DNA of 64,000 nucleotides from Paramacrobiotus metropolitanus (Eukaryota; Tardigrada; Eutardigrada; Parachela; Macrobiotidae): NCBI RefSeq assembly GCF_019649055.1, contig NW_026570396.1, positions 1 to 64,000 of the forward strand, read 5' to 3'. Shown piece by piece: positions 51,001 to 60,500 of this stretch (position 1 is its first letter; each line of letters starts with the position of its first letter). The notes under the pieces were generated by a model. It saw only the letters and a program-made list of their open reading frames with translations, ran no database searches and was not told where the DNA came from. The position numbers and the translations under genes were made by a program.

Positions 51001-51450
51001 TGGTTCACGATATGCTATGTTAGCAGGCCGGAGGTTCTGTTGTCTCCGGTCAAAGCAGATGTGGATGTCGATCTGCTCATGCCATGCTGGGGAACTGAGG
51101 TCGGTTGCCCAGTTCGTTCCAGGGGATTCCTCGGGGGACGTACCGGTACGGTGAAAGAACCGGAACACCCAGGTCTTGACCACGCGTTTCCGGGTCTGAC
51201 CGAAGAATCCGGCCAACTTATGTGGTTGGCTCTTCTGGCTTATTCGAGGTTCACGTCTGCTGTTTTAGGATCTGTAAGAAAAAGTAAAAACAAAATTATC
51301 CGTTCCATGTTTTCCACGTCATTTCTTGACGGTGCTGTTTCTCAGCTGCGCAGGTTCTCTGCCAGGTCGGTTCTCGACTCTGCCGTTTCTCGGCTTAGTG
51401 TCCCTTCCTTGCTGTTGAAGTGGGGGACTCGGGTTCGCATGTGGGAACCT
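48020..51450. repeat. Hairpin-rich GC tract, unit B
   Basis: Counterpart of the unit A tract with the same two hairpin families. It also has two long hairpins that are reduced in A: GCATGGCCTGGAACACG paired with CGTGTTCCGGGCCATGC around 50,166-50,208, and AAACACGGTGTGAAACA paired with TGCCGTGTTTCGCACC around 50,888-50,931. It lacks about 155 bp found in A (39,375-39,530), apparently lost between two CAGCATGCA direct repeats at 49,465. Confidence 0.85.
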
Positions 51451-51451
51451 G

Positions 51452-52456
51452 TTATCCCAAGGGGACTGAGATCGGCGGGTCTCCACCGAAGTAGTCCTCA
51501 TCGTCTTCGTCGTCAGGTTTCGGTGGTCGACCAAGGCGCCGGAAGACATCGGGTTTGCATGTTGCCGGTGGCTGCCCACTCTGTTGTGGAGTATCTTCCT
51601 GGCCAGGATGTTCCGCTCGCGCCTTCTTGGCTTTCTGGACCTTCCTACGGAGTTTGTGTGCGTTAGGTACTGCACCGGGTGCCAAGTCGTCCGACATCCC
51701 TTCTCCGTATGGTCGAGAGGTGAATCCGCTAGGTAGTGCCTTTTCTTCTCGGTACCATTTCACGAATTCAGCCGCATCATCATCAGGGTCTTTAAAGTCC
51801 TTTCGAATGGCGTACTTGGACGCGTGCCGTTCCTGTATGTAAAGGAGGTCGCGTAACCAAACTGCCAAGATGATGCTTCGCATGGGTGAGCCAAGTTGTG
51901 CGACGACTGTGTCGAGTTCTGGTGGTATATGGCCGGTTCGGCGTGCTCCCCACAGGGTGTAATGGCAAAAGTAGTTGCCCAACCTTGCTGCGAAGATATA
52001 CCGTAATATGGTTGCGTTATGGTCCTCCGGTCCTGGTTCTTCTTCCGGCAAGTACTGGAGTAATTCCAGGGCCGCTCGAGCTGCTGCGATGACAAATGCC
52101 GGGTGGGCGTCGGTGATGACAAACTGAGCCACGCTCTCCAGTTGATCGCGCGAGTACTCCTGAGGTCCGAGCTGACTTAAACTCGTCCTCTCCGGTGTGG
52201 ACAGAGGTATGTCCAACAGTGCCGGGTCAGTCATCGATGGCAAGGCGTTTGCTCGATTGATCGGGTGATCCACATTAAGGTGGTCGTTCATGTTGAACTC
52301 GCCCATCCAATTATTCAGTTGGAATCGGGTCTGAAATCCAGATCGGATGAGGAACTGGCGCAGGTTTTCTACCATCCGCCAAATGTTTGGTCGGTGTCGT
52401 TCCTCGTATCCCAAAGTATTCATGATGTAATTCGTCCGTTCGTTCGGATGTGCCAT
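51452..52456 (-). CDS. Unknown protein ORF (334 codons), last in the giant-ORF series
   Basis: ATG-initiated frame with an Asn/Arg-rich start (AHPNERTNYIMNTLGY), a helical central region at about residues 100-235 (VIAAARAALELLQYL, ILRYIFAARLGNYFCHY, SIILAVWLRDLLYIQ) that may fold as a globular helical bundle, then a basic KLRRKVQKAKKARAE stretch and an acidic tail (DDEDDEDYFGGD). No family is recognised. It is in the same frame as the upstream ORF (52,475-53,101), separated by one TGA codon and six codons, so the two may be one protein. Its final ~20 codons are also found at 41,443-41,503, the cut end of duplication unit A. GC-rich codon use differs sharply from ACSS3. Confidence 0.65.
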   Translation of the reverse strand: MAHPNERTNYIMNTLGYEERHRPNIWRMVENLRQFLIRSGFQTRFQLNNWMGEFNMNDHLNVDHPINRANALPSMTDPALLDIPLSTPERTSLSQLGPQEYSRDQLESVAQFVITDAHPAFVIAAARAALELLQYLPEEEPGPEDHNATILRYIFAARLGNYFCHYTLWGARRTGHIPPELDTVVAQLGSPMRSIILAVWLRDLLYIQERHASKYAIRKDFKDPDDDAAEFVKWYREEKALPSGFTSRPYGEGMSDDLAPGAVPNAHKLRRKVQKAKKARAEHPGQEDTPQQSGQPPATCKPDVFRRLGRPPKPDDEDDEDYFGGDPPISVPLG

Positions 52457-52474
52457 AACGACTTCTATTCCCTG

Positions 52475-53101
52475 TCATCGGGCGTTGTCGTAGCGAGGGT
52501 CGTCTTGGCTCGGAACTTGCACCGTTGGCATCAGAGCCATCTGGTTTGCCACTTCGACATCCATTTCCTCAGGTTGGTCTGCCGGTTCCGCCATGTGGGC
52601 TTCCGGTTCAGGTTGCTGTTCGGGTGGGACGAAGTTCCGTTTCGACTTACTAGTTGAGTCGACAACCAGTCCCATACTTGTCTTCTCCGGACTTGACCGT
52701 TTTCCAGGTGAAGGTCTGGTCGCTTCACTATTGCTCTGTCCGGCAGAGGCTCGTCGTTCCTGGATTCTGTGTCGAGCATCATGTCCGAGCCTATGTCGAA
52801 GGTCATGTCCGGCCAATGGTTTGGCAGGTCGGCGCTGCTGTTGGGTCGACGACGAGGCAACTGGTTGTGCCGAGGATCCAGGTTGGGGAATCTGCTGGGG
52901 AACTGAAGGCTGGGTTTGCGTAACCACTGGAACGACCTTCTGTGGGATCGTTGTCATCTGTTCCTCCGTTGCAGGGTGAAGGGTGACCATCTTCATGGTT
53001 CCGTCGTCCTGTCGCATCATCATTCGGATTGACGCGGTTTGAAGAGGTCGGTGGATGTCTCCGACTATTACTTCTCGAACATCGTGAATCACCTGAATCA
53101 C
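52475..53101 (-). CDS. Unknown Gln/Pro/Arg-rich ORF (about 209 codons)
   Basis: The frame opens after a TGA at 53,114-53,116 and has no ATG at its beginning; the first ATG cluster (MMMRQDDGTMKM) is at about 53,020. The start VIHDVREVIVGDIHRPL looks like the continuation of a folded region, followed by a low-complexity Gln/Pro/Ser stretch and a KRNFVPPEQQPE tail. Coding-like sequence precedes the TGA in the same frame, and it ends at another TGA (52,475) followed in frame by the 334-codon ORF. I infer an internal segment of a longer coding region. Confidence 0.5.
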   Translation of the reverse strand: MIQVIHDVREVIVGDIHRPLQTASIRMMMRQDDGTMKMVTLHPATEEQMTTIPQKVVPVVTQTQPSVPQQIPQPGSSAQPVASSSTQQQRRPAKPLAGHDLRHRLGHDARHRIQERRASAGQSNSEATRPSPGKRSSPEKTSMGLVVDSTSKSKRNFVPPEQQPEPEAHMAEPADQPEEMDVEVANQMALMPTVQVPSQDDPRYDNAR

Positions 53102-53116
53102 CTGTTCCTTGAATCA

Positions 53117-53613
53117 CCTGTCTGTGCGGCCTTCTGTGGGCTGCTGTAACCGAACGGTGATTTCTGGTTCATGCTTCGTTGGTCGTGGATGGACCTTCAT
53201 TGTGGCAATTCTTTCGTTGACTGCCTTAAGTTTCGCACGGTCCTCATCCTGGCGCCTCAGGTCCTGTTGCTGACGGTATTCCAGAAGTCGGTTAGTTAGT
53301 ACCGGTGGTGCCGTGTGAGTCCATCCAGGGTCGAAGCGCGGTTGCGTTGAATTTCCGACAAGTGATCCTGTTCGTAGGCCCGTAACTGGTTAATCAGGCG
53401 CTCGCTGCGAGCCAAGCGTCGGTATGCGTTAATGTTCCCAGCGACGACGTTTACGTACAACGCCGCTGCTTGCGTCGCATCACGACGTCCGACCAATGGA
53501 GTGTGTTCATCCGAAAAGGAAATGATGCAGTCCGCGCATGGGAGTCTGTTGCCCTGCGGAGTTGAGTTCTCTCTGCAATGTCGGCAGTCCGTCGTGTACG
53601 CCTCCGTTCGCGG
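53117..53613 (-). CDS. Cys4 motif plus coiled-coil coding segment (internal exon, frame change inside)
   Basis: A good minus-strand acceptor (TTTTTCTTTTAACAG) ends at 53,614. The sequence after it reads in one frame as DCRHCRENSTPQGNRLPCADC, a CxxC...CxxC pattern like a small zinc ribbon, followed by a helical stretch (VAGNINAYRRLARSERLINQLRAY) to about 53,330. There coding character switches frame (FDPGWTHTAPPVLTNRLLEY, then a Gln/Arg/Glu-rich helix RQQQDLRRQDEDRAKLKAV) and runs to a TGA at 53,114. The 60-nt interval 53,614-53,673 has GTGTAAC at its start and could be a short intron. Whether splicing or a sequence error explains the frames is open. Confidence 0.5.
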
Positions 53614-53856
53614 CTGTTAAAAGAAAAATTAAACGATCCGTTTCTCGGATTCGTTATCCTATAAATGTTACACCCTATAATTACAACGGTCAGGCCAGGT
53701 CGGTTCTCGAGCTGGTCCAAGGCACTTATGTGGTGCCTATTGAGGTAGGTCGGGACATTCTGTTGTGTCCAAGAGGAGGCCGGTAATCATAAGTACTTAT
53801 GTGGTACTCATGAAGGAGGTCGGTTCTGCGACTCCTTCGACGTATTTCACGTCTCC

Positions 53857-54552
53857 TCATCCGTTCGTCGATTCCACCCGGTTCACCTGGAGAGAGTCGG
53901 TTGACTCCTTCTGTTGCTCCGAGGTCGATGGATGCTTCGGTAAGTGTCCGTATCGATGTGTCGATGGTTTAAGGGCTTCATATCGTTCGCCTTCCCGAGT
54001 CTGATTGATGCCAAATCTCTTCTGGAAGAATCCCTTGTTCAGGACGAAGTCCAAGTCGTCGCCCAGCATGTACTTTTCGCCTCCTTTCATTCTGTTCGTG
54101 GGCTTGTACTTCGGGTCGACTAGCTGAGGTTTTTCGGCTTCCCATCTGAATTCGAACCTAGCTACCAGCTGATGTAGAACTTCGCCGCGGGTCAGTCCTT
54201 CCGGGTGCCACGACATCTCCATACACGCTTCGATGGCATGTACCCAACCTTCGTAAGTGGTCGGCGCCGGATCTCGTTTTTCCGGTGGAAACTCGTAATA
54301 CATCCGCTTGGTGCTAGTATACGTCCGTATAATCTTGCTTTCGTTGTACCCAAGGTTGCAGTACCGGTATACGTTGCTCTGGCTTAGTTGCCTCCAACCT
54401 CCACCGATGTCGCCGATCCTGTGGTGCCTAAGGTGTTGAAATGCGATCTTCGGTGTCGCAAATTTCGGTCCACAGGTCGCTAGGGCCTGTAAAGCCGCAA
54501 AGGTATACATCCATCCCGGGTCGTATTCCGCGTGGGGGTAAGGTGTGAGCAC
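53857..54552 (-). CDS. Unknown ORF (231 codons) continuing the 2,308-codon frame
   Basis: Begins with a non-ATG codon and overlaps the end of the giant ORF by 125 bp in another frame. The junction LKVATK to LTPYPHAEYDPGW at about 54,555 reads naturally if one base is skipped, while the giant ORF's own last ~40 residues look like out-of-frame translation. The product looks globular: aromatic-rich, with DPGWMYTFAALQAL, YEGWVHAIEACMEMSWHPEG and HQLVARFEFRWEAEKPQL. No family is recognised. It ends at a TGA at 53,857. Confidence 0.6.
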   Translation of the reverse strand: MLTPYPHAEYDPGWMYTFAALQALATCGPKFATPKIAFQHLRHHRIGDIGGGWRQLSQSNVYRYCNLGYNESKIIRTYTSTKRMYYEFPPEKRDPAPTTYEGWVHAIEACMEMSWHPEGLTRGEVLHQLVARFEFRWEAEKPQLVDPKYKPTNRMKGGEKYMLGDDLDFVLNKGFFQKRFGINQTREGERYEALKPSTHRYGHLPKHPSTSEQQKESTDSLQVNRVESTNG

Positions 54553-57500
54553 GTTTGGTGGCTACCTTCAGGTACTTTACGTTCACGGTCGGTAATCTCG
54601 GAATCTCGTTCGGTAGGAGTTCCTGAGTATCCTCGTTCCATTCCGTGAGGAGTTGATTCGGGTCAGAATCTGGTGTTAGCCGTACTTGTTGACGGTAATT
54701 CTGAGGGACGTAGACATCACCACTATCCTCTTCCATCGGCTCATCGGCTTCGTTGCTGTTATCGGCCGGTGGGTCATTCTGACTGTCGGAAATCTCCGGT
54801 TCACCCTGCTGTTGGGGTTTTGAAGCCGGTGGAGGTTGATCATCGTCATCATCCTCATCTTCCGATCCCTTTGGTGTTTGATAGTCGTCGTCCTCATCTT
54901 CATCTTCTTCGTCCTCGTCTTCCTCTTTCGAGGGCGTCTTTTCCTTGGTCTTCGCCAACTTTTTTGTTGACTTGACCGGTTTAGGCTGACTCTTCCGTGG
55001 AGTCTTACCTTCCGGAGCCGGGGAAGTTTCCATCGGTGAGGCCGGTGGCAGAGATTGTGTGTCTCTCGCGGCAAAGCGTCCTGTTGTGGTCCGACCTGCC
55101 TTAGTCGCACTTGCTCGTCCTGGTGCCGGGGCGGTGTTGACATACGTTGCCGGTTCGAACGGTGCCCGAGGTCGGTTGATTGGTAGTCGTTTCTGTGACG
55201 ACATACCAGACGCTCGTGCAATGTTCAACATATCCGCCGCTTCTCCGGATGGTTGTTCATCCGTCTCGTTGTATTCTTCAACAATCATTTCGGTACCCTC
55301 AGGGGAGGACTGTAGGTTGACGAAGGACATCCGGAGTTTGAAGTCGCGTCGTTGCTGCTCCGGTATAAACCGAGGTACCGTGTACCGAAGTGGTAGGTCG
55401 CGTTCCGCGTTCGTCGTTTGGAGGGAGAATTCTGCCACCATGGTCGCGGTGACAGGTCGCAAGAGGTCCATTATGACATCGATGTTTCCCTGGCTGTTCT
55501 CGTACATAACGTTGTATATACGGGCGATGTGAAGCAGGGAGGATCCGCGAGGGTTTCTTGCGTATCCGATACATCTGACGATTCTCGTCGGCGGGTCATC
55601 TTGATTCCTGGCCGCGGCACTCCTGAGCTTTTGGATAATATCGGGTGCGATCAGCTCGGCGATCCGTCCCCATTGTCGGTGGACCGCTACGGCCAATCCG
55701 AAGTCCAAGGCCCATGCTACTATTGCCATCATGAGCTTCTGTGTAAGCCAAGGTGAGGTCCGACCTACGATCCTTAAGTTGGTCGAGAGGTCGCGCACCA
55801 GTGACTGGTACACGTCTCTGCCTTCCGTTCGGGCATTCCTAACGCTTCGGACTATTTCGACGTGTAGTCGTACTGCATGGAATCCGACTGGTCGGTCGCC
55901 AGGTTGAGCGTCGGGTAACCGCTGACGTACGTCATCAGGGGCTAGCCATTCGGAAGCGTCAGTGTCTTCTTCGTGACTCCATTCTTCGTTCCGATCGCCT
56001 TTAAATCCTTCGTACGGATCGGCTTCCCCATGGTCGGAGATTTCATCATCGGGTTCCGAAGGTTTTTCTGATTCGTCGTCCGAGTCTTTCTTGGACGTAG
56101 AAGCTTTCGCTACTTTGACAGGTGGCTTAGGCGTCGTCTTAGACCTTTCGTATGGTCGTTCGGCCTCTGTTTTAGTTGCCATCGTACCTGCTCTAGCGAT
56201 CAGTTCTCGCATCCGTTGTTTGGCTGCGTCGTAATCGTACTCCTCCTTGGCATTCCCCTTCTTGTCCGGCTTATGTGGGCCAGCGTCGGAGGTGTCAAGG
56301 TCGTCTGAGGATTTATGTCGTTTGGCCGGGTTAGGTTTCGGCGTTTTGACTGATGGATCCGACTTGGGTTTGGTCGGTTCCTTTGGAGGTTCCTTGGTTG
56401 CCTCCTTTTCGGCTTCCTTTCTGGCCTCTTTTTTGGCCTTTTTCTTTTCCCTTCGTGATAACTTAGCCGAGTTAGCCGAGTTAATCACTTTCGAGTCCAG
56501 TAACGGTTCGTCCTGGATTTGCACGGAAGGTTCGCTTACTGGTTGGGGATTCTTCATCTTGACGACCAGTTGACGCGTTGTCGTGGGGGTCGTTTTCGGG
56601 TCCGGTGCGAAGAGTTTCTGCCGAGTCGTAGCAGCCTGTTGTTGTGCCGCAGGTCGGGTCTTCTCCGCTCGGAATCGTTCTCCCATTCGTTTCATGACCT
56701 CTGCCATCCTTTGTGTAAGGCGTTCGTGTTCCTTACGGACTGCGTCGGTGTTTCCAACGAGGGTAGCGCGACGTGACTTAAGTGAGTTCCAGAGTTCTTT
56801 GTCCTCTGGAAATGCGGTATCCACGCTCACGTCCTGTCCCGACCGAGTCAGGTCCTGAACATGCTTCAAGGCCGGGTCATCGTGAAATTCGTGAAAGTCT
56901 TCAGCCGGTTGCTGCTTCTTGCTTCTCTTGCCCGGAGCTGTTGCCGGTTCGTTCGTTCGAGATTCATCAATAACCAACTTGGCTGGTTCCGAGGTCGATT
57001 CATTTTGTGATTCGGGTCCAACCTCCTTCGGGGACGTTGTGTCCATCTCCTCCGGGGTCTGCTTTGGTTTAGTTGGAGTGTTCCGGGGCGTAAACCTTCG
57101 TGGCTGTTCCTTCGGAGGTTGACTCGGCATCGTTGCCGGTTGAGACGCTGCCCGGTTCGGTGAGATCTGTTTCACCGGGGATCTACTCCGTCTCGGCGTT
57201 GTTTCAGCCGGTCGAAATCCGTATGACGACTTGGAGCTTGTGTATGCGTCCATGAGCAGAGTCTCTTGCCACGTTAAGTCGTCGTCATAGGTTGGGTCAT
57301 CTTCGATCTGAGCACCCTTTTTGTAGCTGTGGTCAGATTCGTCGCTGCTGTCCGACATGACCCATCGAATTTTCTCGGTGACTTGTTGACCGGGTTGGGG
57401 GGCCATTTCCAGAGTGTAAGCGGCAGGGTTGATGCGGGGGTGACGGAGTAGTTGGACTGGCTTGATAATGGTCGCATCCAACGGAAGCTGTCGTAATGCC

Positions 57501-60500
57501 TGTCTTCCGCACCTCACAAACATCAATCGGCGTAGTGCCTTATCCCTGTCCTGGATTAGCGCGTATATCCGTTGGCCGAGTGCTTGTTGCTCGTCAATGG
57601 ATAGCTTTCCTAGCCTCAATCCCTCTGTTAGGTGGGCTTCATTAAGTATCCGTTCCAGGTCGTAGTTCTTGGCCTGTCGGATTAACTTCTTGTGGACTCC
57701 GGACGTGAACACTGACTTTGTTGCCGAGGTCGGTTTCTGTGACTGACCCGACTGTGCTCCGTCCGTTGGAATTGCCTTCAGGAATGCCAACAGTTGTTCC
57801 TTCGTTCGGACTGGTGGAGGTGAAAAGAGTCTACGCGGACCTTTGCCGTCCGTGTCGTCCATCCCTTTTGTGGGCTCTTTCCGTGGTAGCCCGGGCAATG
57901 TTACCGGTCGAGCAGGTCGGACAATCGGCTTCGGTTGGCCGTCCTGTGGTGTTACTGGGGTTTCAAAAGTGTCCATGTCCACCTGCTCGGATGCTCCGAC
58001 CTCGAGTTCGTTCCCGAGTGGCGGTACTTCATCCATGGGTTCATCTTGTTGAACCTCCAATGGTTTGACAGGTTGAACCGGTGGCTTAAGTTGCACCTTG
58101 GTCTTCTTCGCGGGAGTTGATTGTTTCAACTTGCGTTCCGCTTCTTGTTGCTTCCGTTTATAGACGTGTTCCGCGAAGCTGTCAATTTTGACTTTGAGAA
58201 TCCGTAGCCGATCCTGGTTCTTGACAGTCCGTTGTGTCTCAGGTCGGAGGATGAACCGGACCTCCTTGGCATTGTTCTCCAAGTGGCCCAAGTTAATGTC
58301 GATCTGACAGTACTGCGGAGTCTGCGGGTCGGTTGAGTCCCGTAATTGGTAAAGTTCACCAATTAATCTGTCCGCGGTCTGCAGAGTTAGTTGGATTTCG
58401 TTATTCGGTATAGATTGTGGAACCGCGAAAGGGTCCTGGTAAGCCTCTAAGCCTGCGCGTGGTGGCGGGATTGAGGCGTCGGACGGTTTGCGTGTCGACT
58501 GGATTTGTGTGATCCGAGATCGACGGTCCATTTCCTTACGTTCTTGGTCACGGTCCCGTTCTTCTATGTAATCTCGGACTCGCGCCTCCAACCATGAAGA
58601 GGTCCTAATTATATGGCCTCGTATGCCGGGAGTCTTCAGCGCGTCCGGATGATGGAGTTGGCGGAGGAACTTCACGTTGGTTCCCCAAGCCAAAATGTCG
58701 CGGTCCAAATCTTGCGCTAACCGGCTGGTAGAATCACAAAAGATTCGACGGGCCTTCATTTCTGTGATGAGTTCCACCGTCTGATTCACCAGGTTAACCA
58801 AGTGGGCTGGTGCACTTGCTGGCATCGTCCCTGGGTCCGGTATTGCTGACATTATTCGGGCTTCGGTAACCGGGGACATAGGTCGGTCGCTAGTGTCCAC
58901 TGGCTTTGGCTGAGCCGTTCCTACTGTTGAGGTCGGTGGGGCCGGTCCGACTGTCGAGGTCGGCTGAGTCGAGCTAGTCGAGGTCGGTGCTGACTGCTGA
59001 CTTTGAAGCGCAGAGATTTCCGCTGTTAGTTCGCGGACCCGCTGTTGCGAGAACTTCAGTCGATCTTCGGCGACCCTTTTGTCGGCTGCCTGGGCTGGAT
59101 CATTGTTATCCATGCCCGCAAGCCGTACTGTCATGTTGACGACGATTTCTTCCGCGTAACTCAGGGCGCTTCGTAACGTGGCGAAGTCCGATACTGATGG
59201 CTTCGGCCGGGCCGATCCTTCTGTTGAGGTCGGTTTCTGGTTCGACGCTATCCGAGCCATTGTTCTTCGGTGGCTCTCGGTGCGTAACTTGTCAATTTTG
59301 TTGCGAAGGTCGGAGACGCGTATCTGGGAAATCCTTAGTTGGCTTTCCAGCGCTCTCTTCACATTGGCCATGGTTGGGTCGTGACCTTCCATCTTATTAA
59401 TCTGGACCTGGAGGTTGGCCGCAATCTGTTCTGCTCTGGCGAAGTCTGTCTTCAACCTCTTCATTTCCTCCTGGTCAAGTTCTGACTGTGACTTCGTGGG
59501 AGCCGGCCCTGTTCCTTGGGTCGGTGGGAGGTGAACCGTCCGTGGATTCGCCTCCAATATCTTCCACAAGTCGTCGACTCGTCTGGAGCAGATGGTGTGC
59601 TGTTGTTCCAGCGCCACTCTCAGACGATCTTCCGATTTATCCGCTGGGTTGAGATCGCGAAGCTGCTTGGCTAGGTTCTCCAGCACATCTACTGCTTCAC
59701 GGTACTGATTTTCAACCTCGTCCAGATTGGCCTCTTGTTGGTCTCTGGCATGTTCAGCGAATTCAAGTCTATCAGCAGGTCCCGGTGATGGGGCTAGAGA
59801 TGGCTCCGCTTCAGGTGGCGTCGCCTCTCTGGCTGGTGCTTGTGTTGGCACCGGCTGATATCTTTTAACATGGTCGATTATTGACCGAAGGGCTTCCTCC
59901 AACCTTTCCCTGGGTTGGCCGCATGTTGGAACACCCCATTCGCTAAGTGTTTCAGCGAAGTCCAGCTCGATCCGCAAGTTTCGATCCGTTCGTTCGAGGT
60001 CAGTCACTTTCGTCGGTGACATTGGTCGATTCAGCTGGTAATTGTAGATTTCAGCCACGTCCCGACCAGCATGGTTGATTGTTTCAACATGTTTCAAGAC
60101 GTCGGGTATCGGCGTTGTCCGTACCAAAGTCATCACTGCTGTTGTGGTCGGTGCTGGCCGTTGTGGGGGTAATGGTGTAGCAATCCGAGTACACGACGGT
60201 TCCGAGTCGAGGATTTCTGTGATCCTCTCAACTACCGACCTAAGTTGTCGGCTCTCGGTGTCGTTCGGATCGACCTTGTCGACGAGTTCTTGGGCTTGCT
60301 TTAAGTAAGCAGCCAAGGTATCGATCTTCTGACGTGCCGTTCTAATGGCGTCTGGGTCCGTGGGCGTTAAATGTACGTAGGCCCTTTGAAGGTCGTCGAG
60401 CCGGTCCCAACCGTCCGATATGTGGGTGGATATCCGGTGTTGGCGGTCCTCCTGCACTTTGTTGTGCATGGCCGTCCTCGGCGACGTGGATGGGCTTTCC

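Larger units (their letters stand above)
41507..51517. repeat. Tandem duplication unit B (~10.0 kb)
   Basis: Second copy of unit A in the same orientation, joined with three unexplained bases (CTG at 41,504-41,506). On its right it continues into the rest of the ORF that unit A truncates, so B carries the native right boundary while A carries the native left boundary. This is the arrangement expected either from a true tandem duplication or from two overlapping haplotype contigs placed in series. Confidence 0.93.

Noticed and set aside
51446-51462. GGGATAACAGG, resembling part of a homing-endonuclease target and of a conserved large-subunit rRNA segment
   Set aside because: Only about 11 bases match, with no surrounding rRNA or intron sequence; coincidence is sufficient.
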